The notes: generated from the sequence alone by a model not told the origin. DNA of 64,000 nucleotides from MH13 sp042140245 (GCF_042140245.1 NZ_CP159483.1:186001-250000), one strand, 5' to 3'. Positions 1 to 9,023 are shown, counted from the first letter of the stretch. Numbers and translations: made by a program.

Positions 1-2
1 AG

Positions 3-2273
3 CAACCCGTACATGCGTTGGATGATAGGCTGGAAGCCGATGAGGCGGCCATTGCTGGTCTGTGGAGCGGAACGCCAAGTCCATCAAACGCCTCACCAAC
101 GCCGATCGTGGCACTTGATGACGCGTTGGAGCAGTCTGAGGCAGAGACCGCCGGTCTTTGGGCATCAGAGCCAGTATCAGCACCGCAGCCCGATCAAACC
201 GCAGCCGATGTGTTCGCGCCTTCGGAGCCTGAGGGACACGAACCGGAAGACTTCCCGGCTGAAACGGTAAGCGCCATGAAAGCTGTGGCAGCCGGTGTCG
301 CTGCGGGATTGGCTGGTGGTGTGGCCGGTGGTGTTGTCAGCGAGTCTCAGGATGACGAGACCGACGCCGAACACATGAGCGAACCGGCCAGCCAGGAAAC
401 GCCGTTAGAAGCCAATGACGAGCCGTCCACGCCAACCACACGTTCAGAGCCATCGGCGGATGAGGATGACCTCAGCCGCCCTGAACACCTGACATTCCAA
501 GAGATCGCCCGCCGTTTGGGAGCTCGCATCACTGGGCGCGACAGCGAGGATGATGGTCCGAAGGCGCTTGATGAGTCAGAGGCAAGCTCCTCTGGTCCAT
601 CGCGAGCCGGTGACATTGTTCACTTGGCCAGGGGTGATGATGACATCGCTGCTCTCAATGATGGCAATGGTGAAACCGACGCATCTTCGCGGGAGACCAG
701 TGCACAGGTTCTTCCTTTCACGCGTAGCGAACCCAACGCCGAGCGCATGGTGCTCGACCGACTGCCGCTCGGCATCATCATCTACTCTGACGAAGCTGTT
801 TTGTACGCCAATCGCGCTGCCCTTGATCTTGCTGGCCTGAGCAGCCTTCAAGCCTTGAAAGCCATGGATGGCATCGAAGCGCTTTTTGCTGAAGGCATGA
901 CCAACGCCGATAACGGCGCGATGACGCTGCTTCAACCCAACGGCACGCCCGTTCCTGTGACAGGGCGCTTGCAAAGCGTGCAATGGGAGGGGCAGGCAGC
1001 TGCTTTGATGTCGCTGCGTGAGCACACGCCCGCCGACAGTGAAGCACAGGAAGCCTCGCAAGATGCGTCTTTGCTGGCGGCAGGCGCTGCCAGTGTTGCA
1101 GACGAAGTGATCCCAGGGGCGAACGCCAGCAATGGCGCGCTGCCTTTGGTGCGCGCCCGTATTGGTGAGTTGGAAGCGATCATTGATCTGGCCAGCGACG
1201 GCGTGGTGACGTTGGATGGCGACGGCGAAATCAAAGACCTAAACCAAGCTGCACAAGCGCTGGTGGGCTATGCTGCTGATGATTTGATTGGCCAACCCTT
1301 CCGCCTGCTCTTTCCAGAAGATAGCCGTCAAACCGCGCTGGACTATCTTGATGACATGGCGAGCCAGGGACGCTTGTCGCTGTTTAATGAAGGCCGCGAG
1401 TTGGAATGCATCACATCGCAAGGCGGCTTGGTGCCGGTGTTTATGACACTTGGCCGTCTGACGGACGATGAGCCGGCGGTTTACTGTACTGTGTTGCGCG
1501 ATCTTTCACCTTTCAAACAAGCGGAAACCGATCTGGTGGAAGCGCGCAAAGCTGCCGAAGAGGCCAGCGCACACAAATCCGACTTTTTGGCACGCGTTAG
1601 CCATGAGATTCGCACACCGCTCAATGCGGTGATCGGCTTCTCCGAAGTCATGTTGGAAGAACGCTTCGGCCCTGTGGGGTCTGAACGCTACCGCCAATAT
1701 CTGCGCGACATTCACACCTCTGGCGAGCACCTGATGAGCTTGCTGAATGATCTGCTTGATCTTTCAAAGATCGAAGCGGGCAAGATGGAACTATCGTTTG
1801 GCGAGGTGGACCTCAACGATGTGGTGCAGCAGTGCCTTGCCATCATGCAGCCACAGGCCAATCAGGGTCGCATTATTGTGCGCACATCCTTGCCGCTGAG
1901 CTTGCCCAAAGTGGTGGCGGACATTCGCTCGGTGCGCCAAGTGGTGCTCAACCTCATGTCCAACGCCATCAAGTTCACCGATCCAGGCGGGCAAATCATC
2001 GTGTCCACGCTTTACGAACCCTCCGGTGAAGTTAGCCTACGTGTCCGTGACACCGGTCGCGGGATGGATGCGGCTGATGTGGAACTGGCGCTTGAGCCGT
2101 TCCGTCAAGTACCGACGACGCTGAACCAGGTGATCACCGGAACGGGCCTTGGCCTACCGCTCACCAAAGCGCTGGTTGAAGCCAACCGCGCACAGTTTGG
2201 ACTGGAGTCAACGCCGGGCGAAGGCACATTGGCGATGATGACCTTTCCCTCTCAACGGGTTCTGGCCGAGTAG
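3..2273 (+). CDS. PAS-domain sensor histidine kinase (DivJ/PleC/PdhS-like), 5' end outside window
   Basis: The frame is open to the left edge, so the true start lies upstream; at least 756 residues are visible. Numbering from the in-frame TTG at 18, an acidic, proline-rich N-terminus carries two AGLW motifs 32 residues apart, then an Ala/Gly-rich stretch near residue 100. Two PAS-like regions follow (about 245-330 and 385-500). The kinase core has an H-box SHEIRTPLNAVIGFSE with phospho-acceptor His about residue 529, an N-box NLMSNAIKF about 644, and G boxes DTGRGM and GTGLGL. The H-box region resembles DivJ/PleC/PdhS kinases, which phosphorylate DivK and feed the CtrA cell-cycle pathway. No receiver domain is fused and no response regulator is adjacent. 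Histidine kinase is certain; the cell-cycle role is inference. Confidence 0.9.
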   Translation, partial: QPVHALDDRLEADEAAIAGLWSGTPSPSNASPTPIVALDDALEQSEAETAGLWASEPVSAPQPDQTAADVFAPSEPEGHEPEDFPAETVSAMKAVAAGVAAGLAGGVAGGVVSESQDDETDAEHMSEPASQETPLEANDEPSTPTTRSEPSADEDDLSRPEHLTFQEIARRLGARITGRDSEDDGPKALDESEASSSGPSRAGDIVHLARGDDDIAALNDGNGETDASSRETSAQVLPFTRSEPNAERMVLDRLPLGIIIYSDEAVLYANRAALDLAGLSSLQALKAMDGIEALFAEGMTNADNGAMTLLQPNGTPVPVTGRLQSVQWEGQAAALMSLREHTPADSEAQEASQDASLLAAGAASVADEVIPGANASNGALPLVRARIGELEAIIDLASDGVVTLDGDGEIKDLNQAAQALVGYAADDLIGQPFRLLFPEDSRQTALDYLDDMASQGRLSLFNEGRELECITSQGGLVPVFMTLGRLTDDEPAVYCTVLRDLSPFKQAETDLVEARKAAEEASAHKSDFLARVSHEIRTPLNAVIGFSEVMLEERFGPVGSERYRQYLRDIHTSGEHLMSLLNDLLDLSKIEAGKMELSFGEVDLNDVVQQCLAIMQPQANQGRIIVRTSLPLSLPKVVADIRSVRQVVLNLMSNAIKFTDPGGQIIVSTLYEPSGEVSLRVRDTGRGMDAADVELALEPFRQVPTTLNQVITGTGLGLPLTKALVEANRAQFGLESTPGEGTLAMMTFPSQRVLAE

Positions 2274-2443
2274 CTTTCTAGAGCTACATTTCAAGCAAGA
2301 ATCCATGCCGCGTTCGCACCAACGTTGGCCATTGCTTCGCCATAGACCGGCTGAATGTCAGTTACATCAGGTTGAAGCCCTCAACCGAACCTCCTTTTAT
2401 TTATAACAATTCCAATGTGATAGCCGTGTTTTTTGGGATGTAG

Positions 2444-2460
2444 TTTAGACTGCTTCAAAA
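2444..2460 (+). promoter_or_regulatory. Candidate Irr box (iron control element)
   Basis: TTTAGAC-TGC-TTCAAAA matches the Irr/ICE pattern TTTAGAA-N3-TTCTAAA (from memory of the family) at 6 of 7 bases in each half. It lies about 150 bp before the ferric-iron binding protein gene in an otherwise gene-free stretch (2274-2613). Irr is the haem-responsive Fur-family regulator of iron genes in Rhizobiales. No -35/-10 pair was assigned with confidence. Confidence 0.5.
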
Positions 2461-2465
2461 CTAAA

Positions 2466-2480
2466 TGCGACAAAGTCGCA
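2466..2480. promoter_or_regulatory. Perfect 15-bp dyad upstream of fbpA
   Basis: TGCGAC-AAA-GTCGCA is an uninterrupted inverted repeat that starts six bases after the Irr-like box. Its length and position suit a dimeric repressor of the Fur superfamily, but the binder is unknown. It could also form a small hairpin in the leader RNA. Confidence 0.4.
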
Positions 2481-2613
2481 TAATCTTGCGTTTTTTCTGA
2501 AGTTTATATTGACCCGCAACTTTAACCGCGCTTAGCGTTCGCGTGCGGTCTTCGAGACCAGACCCTTCCCTACAGATAGGCGCGCCTCTGTTGCGCCCGA
2601 CCCGGAGAAAAGA

Positions 2614-3684
2614 ATGACGAACCGAACGCTTCGCCTTGCAACCCGTACAAGCATTGCTGCGCTCACCGCGCTGGCAGTGTCGGTGCCCTTCGCTGTCGCA
2701 CCGGCCTTTGCAGATGGCGAGTTGAACCTTTACTCCTCACGCCACTACGACACCGATGAACGTCTCTACAGCGACTTTGAAGAGATGACCGGCATCACCA
2801 TCAACCGTATTGAAGCCAGCGCAGACGAACTGATCCAGCGTATGGATTCAGAAGGTGCCAACAGCCCTGCTGACATTCTCATGACTGTCGATGCAGGCCG
2901 CCTCTACCGTGCTGATGAGCTCGGCCTTTTCCAGCCCTATGAGTCGGATACGCTCGAAGCACGCGTACCGTCTTACCTTCAGCACCCAGACGGCCACTGG
3001 TATGGCTTCTCTCAGCGTGCCCGCGTGATCTTCTACGACACAAACGACGTCGAAAACCCACCAGCAACCTACCAAGACCTCGCCGACCCTCAGTATGAAG
3101 GCATGGTGTGCGCTCGCTCTTCAGGCAACATCTACATGCTGTCTCTGATGGCAGGTCTGATCGAGCATCTGGGCGAAGAAGCTGCCGAAGAGTGGGCAAC
3201 CGCTTTCTATGGCAACATGGCTCGCGAACCGGAAGGTAATGACACCGCACAGATCCGCGCGCTGGTGTCTGGTGAATGCGATATCGTGGTCGGCAACACC
3301 TACTATTTCGGCCGTATTCTGCGCCGCCTGGCTGAAGGCAATCCCGTTGAGGGCTTTGAAGACCAAGAAACGGTTGATCAGATCGGTTGGGTGTTCCCGA
3401 ACCAGGAAGATATTGGCACGCACGTCAACATCTCTGGTGCTGGTATCGCAGCCAACGCTCCGAACCCTGAGAACGCTGCTTTGTTCCTGGAGTATCTCGC
3501 ATCTGACCAAGCCCAAGAGTACTTCTCAGCTGGTAACGATGAGTACCCAGCTGTGATGGGCACCGCACTGAGCCCGTCAGTGGCAAGCCTTGGTCTCTTC
3601 CGCCAAGACACACAGAACCTGTCCGTGCTCGGTGAAAACCAAGCGCTGGCGCAGGAGATCTACAACCGTGTTGGCTATCCTTAA
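2614..3684 (+). CDS. fbpA: Ferric-iron ABC transporter, periplasmic binding protein (FbpA/FutA family)
   Basis: Binds Fe3+ in the periplasm and delivers it to an inner-membrane permease. The 356-residue protein starts with a Sec signal peptide (basic start, hydrophobic core about residues 12-30, cleavage near AFA-DG). The mature start, GELNLYSSRHYDTDE, is typical of the family, and a Tyr-Tyr pair in GNTYYFGR is the usual iron-ligand motif. The ATG at 2614 has a purine-rich GGAGAAAAG immediately before it. A strong terminator follows at 3821. The matching permease is the convergent gene at 5217-6956, and no ATPase gene lies nearby. The Irr-like box upstream suggests iron or haem control. Confidence 0.93.
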   Translation: MTNRTLRLATRTSIAALTALAVSVPFAVAPAFADGELNLYSSRHYDTDERLYSDFEEMTGITINRIEASADELIQRMDSEGANSPADILMTVDAGRLYRADELGLFQPYESDTLEARVPSYLQHPDGHWYGFSQRARVIFYDTNDVENPPATYQDLADPQYEGMVCARSSGNIYMLSLMAGLIEHLGEEAAEEWATAFYGNMAREPEGNDTAQIRALVSGECDIVVGNTYYFGRILRRLAEGNPVEGFEDQETVDQIGWVFPNQEDIGTHVNISGAGIAANAPNPENAALFLEYLASDQAQEYFSAGNDEYPAVMGTALSPSVASLGLFRQDTQNLSVLGENQALAQEIYNRVGYP

Positions 3685-3820
3685 GCCTTAACGAGCTTGC
3701 TGGCGGGGTACTCGCAAGACCGCTTGTCCGGGCGGAAATCAGCGACCAAGAACCCTGTACTTTCCTCGCATGGGGCCCCCGATCCCCCATCCGATCCCAA
3801 GGGTCCCCCGCCATCAAGAG

Positions 3821-3852
3821 CGGCCAGCACCAAGGTGCTGGCCGTTTTTTTT
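3821..3852 (+). terminator. Rho-independent terminator after fbpA
   Basis: A perfect 10-bp stem, CGGCCAGCAC / GTGCTGGCCG, with loop CAAG is followed directly by eight T residues. It ends the fbpA transcript and insulates the downstream ArsR-family gene. Confidence 0.95.
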
Positions 3853-3948
3853 CGCTTTATGCGCTCACGCTTCCCCCACAGATTTGCCCCTCGATTTTGC
3901 CGATACGGTGGAGCCAAGGCCACTGCCGCACTAATATGTGCCCGATTC

Positions 3949-3985
3949 GTCACCTTTTATAGGTGACTATATTGACACGTGACTA
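3949..3985. promoter_or_regulatory. Candidate ArsR-type operator
   Basis: An inverted repeat GTCACC-TTTTATA-GGTGAC (3949-3967) is followed by a second GTGACTA half-site at 3979-3985; the first GTGACTA is at 3963-3969. The cluster sits 13-49 bp before the start codon of the ArsR-domain gene, which is where autorepressors of this family usually bind. AAGG just before the ATG is a weak ribosome-binding site. Confidence 0.55.
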
Positions 3986-3997
3986 AAAAGGCACTTA

Positions 3998-5203
3998 ATG
4001 GCGGACGTGGATGCGATCTTTAAAGCCTTGAGCGACGACACCCGTCGTTTGCTTCTTGACGAACTGCACCGCAGCGACGGGCAAACGCTCGGCGCTTTGG
4101 AAGCAGCAATGGCACGCCATGTTTCAATGACCCGCTTTGGGATCATGAAGCATTTGAAGGTTTTGGAGGACGCATCCCTGGTGGTGACCCGCAAGTCGGG
4201 CCGTTTCAAACACCACTATCTCAACGTGGTGCCGCTCCAGGAGGTCATGGACCGGTGGATGGAGCCGCTGCTTATGAAGCCTGCCGCCCGAGGGATGTTG
4301 GCCCTGAAGGCGCAATTGGAGAGGGACACCGCCATGTCTGATGGAACATCTGAAGAGAAACCTGACTTTGTGATGAGCACCTACATCCACACAACGCAGG
4401 ATGCGTTGTGGGATGCGCTCACCGATGCTGGGTCCAATCAAGCCTATAACTTCTTGCCTGGAAGCTGTGTGCGTGAAGGCAATCAGCTCATCTACCGCAT
4501 GCCTGACGATGCTTTGATGCTCATATGCACCGAAACACACTTGGAACCCAAAACGCGGATCGACAGCACGTTTGAGCCACATTGGCGGGGACCTGATGAA
4601 ACCATGGCAACCTCTCGATTTGTCTACTTGATCGAGCCGCAACAGGCTTTCTGCAAGCTGACCCTGGAGCACTACAATCTGCCCGATGATCAGAGTGATG
4701 TGGCCGACGGGTGGAATCGCACGCTGGCGGGAACTCAAAACCTGGCTGGAAACTGGCAAAACGGTCCGCTACTCCGATTTGACGGGAGACACAGCATGAG
4801 CGTTGAACTGACAATGCTGCTGGCAGCAACCTTGTTGGTTGCAAGCCTTTGGATCCCCTACATTGTTGGGGTGAACATGCACCCCATCGCCGGTGCTGAT
4901 CCCTTTGCGAGACCGCCAGACCACACTCAGTTCCCCGACTGGGTGCAGCGCGCCAACCGCGCTCACCTCAACCTGGTGGAGCAGTATGTTCCTTTTGCCG
5001 GTGTCATTCTGATCGCCCATATGTTGGGCATCACCAGCCTTGCCATCCAAATGTCAGCTGTTGCCTTTGTTGGCTTGCGCCTTGCCCACGCCATCGGAAT
5101 GATCATGGGCTGGGCACGGATGCCGTTGCGACCGGTGCTTTTCACATCAGGATATATCGCGATCTTGGTGATCTGCGTAGAGATCGTCCGTCTATCCTTC
5201 TGA
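3998..5203 (+). CDS. Fusion protein: ArsR-type HTH regulator - SRPBCC (AHSA1-like) - MAPEG membrane domain
   Basis: 401 residues with three recognisable parts. Residues 1-110 are an ArsR winged helix (FKALSDDTRRLLLDEL, then MKHLKVLEDASLV). Residues about 122-255 are an AHSA1/SRPBCC ligand-binding domain. Residues about 267-401 are a MAPEG-like four-helix membrane domain (MSVELTMLLAATLLV, then a VGLRLAHAIGM motif). ArsR-SRPBCC proteins are known as regulators, and MAPEG proteins usually stand alone. An internal ATG at 4796 in the same frame has GGGAG seven bases upstream, so the MAPEG part could also be made separately. The fusion may be real, or it may be two genes that lost the stop between them. 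Its ligand is unknown. Confidence 0.8.
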   Translation: MADVDAIFKALSDDTRRLLLDELHRSDGQTLGALEAAMARHVSMTRFGIMKHLKVLEDASLVVTRKSGRFKHHYLNVVPLQEVMDRWMEPLLMKPAARGMLALKAQLERDTAMSDGTSEEKPDFVMSTYIHTTQDALWDALTDAGSNQAYNFLPGSCVREGNQLIYRMPDDALMLICTETHLEPKTRIDSTFEPHWRGPDETMATSRFVYLIEPQQAFCKLTLEHYNLPDDQSDVADGWNRTLAGTQNLAGNWQNGPLLRFDGRHSMSVELTMLLAATLLVASLWIPYIVGVNMHPIAGADPFARPPDHTQFPDWVQRANRAHLNLVEQYVPFAGVILIAHMLGITSLAIQMSAVAFVGLRLAHAIGMIMGWARMPLRPVLFTSGYIAILVICVEIVRLSF

Positions 5204-5216
5204 CTGACCACTGGGG

Positions 5217-6956
5217 TCAGCCAGGCATCTGATCCATCACTTTGGAGTCATCTCTCAGCCGCCGGATTTGGCGGCTGATGAGAAACACTGGGATCAACCC
5301 AACAGCAACGATCACAAGCGACGGCGTGGCCGCTTCGGACAACCGCTCGTCAGATGCCAGCCGAAAAGCTTGTGTCGCCAGCGTCTCAAAGTTGAAGGGC
5401 CGCAGGATGAGCGTTGCAGGCAGTTCCTTCATCACATCGACAAACACAATCAGCGCGCCGGTCAGGATACCCCCCTTCAGCAGGGGGGCATGAATGCTGG
5501 TGAAGACGCGCGCCTTGCGCGCACCAAGAACACGAGCGGCATCGTCCATGCGCGGCGTAATACGTTCATACGCGCTTTCCACGGGGGCCAGTGCAACGGC
5601 CAGAAACCGCACTGTGTAAGCAAACAGAAGTCCGATGATGGTTCCGGTTAAAAGCAAACCGGTCGAGACGCCAAAGCGCTCGCGCATGAAAGCATCCAGC
5701 GTGTTGTCGAAACCTGCCATTGGGATGAGGATACCGACCGCGATGATAGAGCCAGGGATCGCATAGCCCATGGCTGCGAAGCGCGTGACGAACGACAGGA
5801 TTGGCGCTTTGGCCAATCGGTGGACACTTGGAAGGGCTATTGCAACCGCAACGGTGATCAGCGCGGCAAGACCGGCCAGCAGAAAAGAGTTGCGGATGAA
5901 GCCGAGATAGCGCGCACCGAACAGCGCATGGCCATCATCCAGCATCAGTTCGATGAGCAGAACGATAGGCAGAAGAAAACCAATGGTCAGCGGGAGCGCA
6001 CAGAAAACCACCGCGCCGACACCGCGCCACCCCTTCAAGACAAATCGCTGAATAGGCAGAGTGGCGCGCGCGCTTTGATAGCGCGCCTTGCCGCGCTGAA
6101 GCCGCTCAATCCAAATCAATACAAAAACAAAGGTCAGCAAGGCACCGGCTAGCTGAGCTGCCGCCACACGATCGCCCATCGAGAACCAAGACCGATAAAT
6201 GCCAGTGGTGAAGGTCGGCACAGCGAAATGGGCAACGGTGCCATAGTCGGCCAACGTTTCCATCAAGGCCAATGCCACGCCAATGACAATCGCTGGCCGT
6301 GCCATGGGCAGGGCGATCCGCACGAACGCCTGCCAAGGCGAATGGCCGAGGACACGGGCGGCTTCAAATGCTGAGACCGACTGCGTCAAGAAAGCCGTGC
6401 GGGCGAGCAAATACACATATGGATAGAGAACAAAGGTGAACATCACCGCCGCGCCTTCTAAGGACCTGACGCGCGGGAACCAATAGTCGCGCGGCCCCCA
6501 ACCCGTGACGTCGCGCAGCAGTGTTTGGACGGCACCTGGGTGAGAGAGGAACTCAGTGTATGCGTAGCCCATAACATAGGCAGGCACTGCGAGCGGTAGA
6601 ATGAGAAGCCACTCAAAAGCGCGCCGTCCTGGGAACTGACAGGCCGTGACAAGCCACGCCGTACCCGTACCGATCACCGCCACCCCAACTCCTACGAACA
6701 AGGCGAGCAGCGCTGAGTTCAGAGTGTAGCGAGGCAGAACTGTTTGGGCCAAACCTGCCAGTGTCGATCCTGCATTGGGCTGCAGGAAAGAGAGCACGAT
6801 CACGATCAATGGAATAGCCAGCAGGCCAGTGGCCAGCGTCACGGCGAGCGCAAGGCGCGGGTTCTCACCAAGCAGACGCGCACCTTTGCTACCGCGCTGC
6901 GGTGCGCGGTCGCTATCCATGTCATCGATATGCGAGGAAGAGGCCAAACCATCCAT
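5217..6956 (-). CDS. fbpB: Ferric-iron ABC transporter permease, fused double-domain type (FbpB/AfuB-like)
   Basis: Inner-membrane channel of a Fe3+ importer. At 579 residues it carries two BPD-type permease halves with about twelve membrane segments in total. Each half has an EAA loop for the ATPase: EAARVLGHSPWQAF in the first and DDAARVLGARKARVF in the second. This tandem architecture and the C-terminal MKELPATLILRPF motif are typical of iron permeases. It is convergent with the ArsR-fusion gene (13-bp gap) and divergent from the AsmA gene. The needed ATPase is absent from the window, so it must be encoded elsewhere or shared. ATG at 6956 is used; a later ATG (MDSDRAP) is possible. Confidence 0.93.
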   Translation of the reverse strand: MDGLASSSHIDDMDSDRAPQRGSKGARLLGENPRLALAVTLATGLLAIPLIVIVLSFLQPNAGSTLAGLAQTVLPRYTLNSALLALFVGVGVAVIGTGTAWLVTACQFPGRRAFEWLLILPLAVPAYVMGYAYTEFLSHPGAVQTLLRDVTGWGPRDYWFPRVRSLEGAAVMFTFVLYPYVYLLARTAFLTQSVSAFEAARVLGHSPWQAFVRIALPMARPAIVIGVALALMETLADYGTVAHFAVPTFTTGIYRSWFSMGDRVAAAQLAGALLTFVFVLIWIERLQRGKARYQSARATLPIQRFVLKGWRGVGAVVFCALPLTIGFLLPIVLLIELMLDDGHALFGARYLGFIRNSFLLAGLAALITVAVAIALPSVHRLAKAPILSFVTRFAAMGYAIPGSIIAVGILIPMAGFDNTLDAFMRERFGVSTGLLLTGTIIGLLFAYTVRFLAVALAPVESAYERITPRMDDAARVLGARKARVFTSIHAPLLKGGILTGALIVFVDVMKELPATLILRPFNFETLATQAFRLASDERLSEAATPSLVIVAVGLIPVFLISRQIRRLRDDSKVMDQMPG

Positions 6957-7032
6957 CCAAAAGCAGAAACGACCATGCCGCCCTGCGGTCCATAGTCAGG
7001 CAGAGATGTACCGAACGGGATGAACGGCGCAA

Positions 7033-7065
7033 GCGAAATGTTGCTGACCAACGGCAACATTTCGC
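7033..7065. repeat. Perfect 12-bp inverted repeat between fbpB and the AsmA gene
   Basis: GCGAAATGTTGC and GCAACATTTCGC flank a 9-base spacer. The element sits 77-109 bp before the fbpB start in the divergent intergenic region. It has no T-tract, so an operator or a palindromic repeat is more likely than a terminator. Confidence 0.6.
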
Positions 7066-7102
7066 GACCGGTTGGCAGATGATTTGGCAACGGCCCGCCC
7101 AG

Positions 7103-7127
7103 ATGCTTGGTTTTGCATGCCAAGCAT
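7103..7127. repeat. Second inverted repeat in the fbpB/AsmA intergenic region
   Basis: ATGCTTGG and CCAAGCAT also flank a 9-base spacer (TTTTGCATG). It lies 67 bp before the AsmA start codon. The shared spacer length suggests both dyads are protein-binding sites, but their sequences differ. Confidence 0.45.
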
Positions 7128-7193
7128 GGCATTGCGCATGGGTGGTTTTGCCACGCCGCAGTGTCGCCGCGATTTGCCAAGAAAGCAGCTTTC

Positions 7194-9023
7194 ATGATCC
7201 GCCGCATTCTTATTGGATTTGCCGTCCTGGCTTTAGGCCTAGGCGCTTTGGTCTTGGCGCTCCCCTCCTTGATGTCATCCCAGATGGTGCGTGAGCAGGT
7301 TGCCAGTCAAATCTCTGAGTTGACCGGACGAGCGGTGACTCTGCGCGGCGACCAAGCCTTACAGGTGTTCCCCAACCTTTCGGTGGAACTCTCCGATGTC
7401 GTGATCGAGGGCGACCTGCCCGGTACAGAGAATGCGCTGATCGTCACCGAAACACTGCGCGGTGCCGTGCGACCCGTTGCACTGCTCTTTGGGCGTATTG
7501 AGCTTTCTTCCTTTGAAATGACACGCCCAACAATCCGGTTTTTGCGCAATGATGATGGGCAATCCAACTGGCAGTTGGAAGGCAGCAATCTTGTCACCGC
7601 TTTGGAGCCCAACAGGGTCGCTGGTGCCGGCCTTCAGCTCGGCCAGTTTCGCATCACAGACGGTACGTTACAGCTGATCGATGAGATGCGCGGGATCGAT
7701 GAGACAATCTCTGGCGCCAACCTGTCGCTCAGCTGGCCGACCAGTTCTACCCGGGCCGAAATCAACGGATCGGCCATTTGGCGCGGCGAAGTCGTGGAGA
7801 TTGGGGCATCGCTCGATCAACCCGCAGCACTGGCGCAACCTGGTTCGACCAGCGGCGTTGTGTTGTCGATCCAAGGCGCACCGCTGCGTTTACAGTTTGA
7901 TGGCACCCTGTCGCCTGGCGCTGCCGGAGAAAGTGGGCTTCCCTGGCAAGCGAGCGGGTCACTGGCGCTCTCCACACCGTCTTTGCGGCGAGCGGCCAAC
8001 TGGTTGGGCGCCAACGTTGGACCAGGCTCAACGTTCGGAGCGTTTCGTCTTGATGCAGACATGAACTTGGTAGGCCTTTCGGTAGACCTTACCGAGGCTG
8101 CACTCAGCCTTGACGGCAATGACGCAGAAGGAGTTTTGACACTCGATTTGGATGGATACGGCGACTCGCTGGCGGATGTCATCCGACCTTCCATTCAGGG
8201 AACGCTCGATTTTGATCGGCTGGACCTTACCGCCTATCTCGACACGGTTCGCCCCACCACAACAGCCGAAGCGCCGGGCGATTGGCGCTTTATGCCTGTA
8301 CCGAACGTGTTTGCCAGTGGGGTCAACATCGATGTTCGCTTTGCGACCCGTGAGGTGCTGACGTCACGCATGATCTTGGGCGAGACAGCCGGTTCCGTTC
8401 TGCTTTCTGAGGATCAGATGGTGCTTGGTATCGCCGAAAGCATTGCCTATGGCGGTGCAGTGCGTGGCAGTCTGTCGCTCGCTCAGGCAGATGATGCATT
8501 CGCCGCATCGCTTGATCTCTCGGCGGACAATCTGGAGCTGACACCCTTGCTTGCCGCCGTCCAAGATGAACCTCGGCTGGCAGGCGCCCTCACCTTCCAA
8601 GCCATGACATCGGGCGAAGGGCAGACTGTTGCGCAGTTGCTGGAAACACTGACCGGTGATGCTCGTTTTGAGGTGGCCAATGCCGTTATCAATGGCATCG
8701 ACCTCAACACTTTGGCAGAGAGCTTTGCCGATGGAAGCTTTGACTTTTCTTCGTTCGCATTTGGTGGCCAAACGGCGTTGGAAACCTTTTCCGCGAACGT
8801 GTCGGCTCGCGATGGCTACCTTCAAGCCCGTGATGTGACCATGACGGCCGAGCGCGTGAGCGCGACATTGGGTGGACAAAGTGAGATCGCCAATCGAACA
8901 CTGACCCTTTCAGGCGCGACAGCGATCACCAGCAGTGATGAAACACTGGTTGTGCCATTTGATGTGCGCGGCACATGGACTGCGCCGCTGATCCTGCCCG
9001 ATCTGCGCGCACTGGATCGTTAG
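7194..9023 (+). CDS. AsmA family protein
   Basis: Large periplasm-facing protein with an N-terminal membrane anchor (IRRILIGFAVLALGLGALV). The rest is a long beta-rich AsmA-type region, beginning LTGRAVTLRGDQALQVFPNL as in this family. AsmA-like proteins are bridge-like factors of envelope lipid homeostasis in Gram-negative bacteria. The ATG at 7194 is preferred because it starts the anchor and follows AAGAAAG; upstream in-frame TTG codons would add 29 poor residues. That gives 609 residues. The gene is convergent with potI, and the stop codons overlap by four bases. Confidence 0.85.
   Translation: MIRRILIGFAVLALGLGALVLALPSLMSSQMVREQVASQISELTGRAVTLRGDQALQVFPNLSVELSDVVIEGDLPGTENALIVTETLRGAVRPVALLFGRIELSSFEMTRPTIRFLRNDDGQSNWQLEGSNLVTALEPNRVAGAGLQLGQFRITDGTLQLIDEMRGIDETISGANLSLSWPTSSTRAEINGSAIWRGEVVEIGASLDQPAALAQPGSTSGVVLSIQGAPLRLQFDGTLSPGAAGESGLPWQASGSLALSTPSLRRAANWLGANVGPGSTFGAFRLDADMNLVGLSVDLTEAALSLDGNDAEGVLTLDLDGYGDSLADVIRPSIQGTLDFDRLDLTAYLDTVRPTTTAEAPGDWRFMPVPNVFASGVNIDVRFATREVLTSRMILGETAGSVLLSEDQMVLGIAESIAYGGAVRGSLSLAQADDAFAASLDLSADNLELTPLLAAVQDEPRLAGALTFQAMTSGEGQTVAQLLETLTGDARFEVANAVINGIDLNTLAESFADGSFDFSSFAFGGQTALETFSANVSARDGYLQARDVTMTAERVSATLGGQSEIANRTLTLSGATAITSSDETLVVPFDVRGTWTAPLILPDLRALDR

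Noticed and set aside
3972..3977. TTGACA as a -35 box for the ArsR-fusion gene
   Set aside because: It lies only 20 bases before the start codon, leaving no room for a -10 element and leader; the GTGAC repeats explain the region better.
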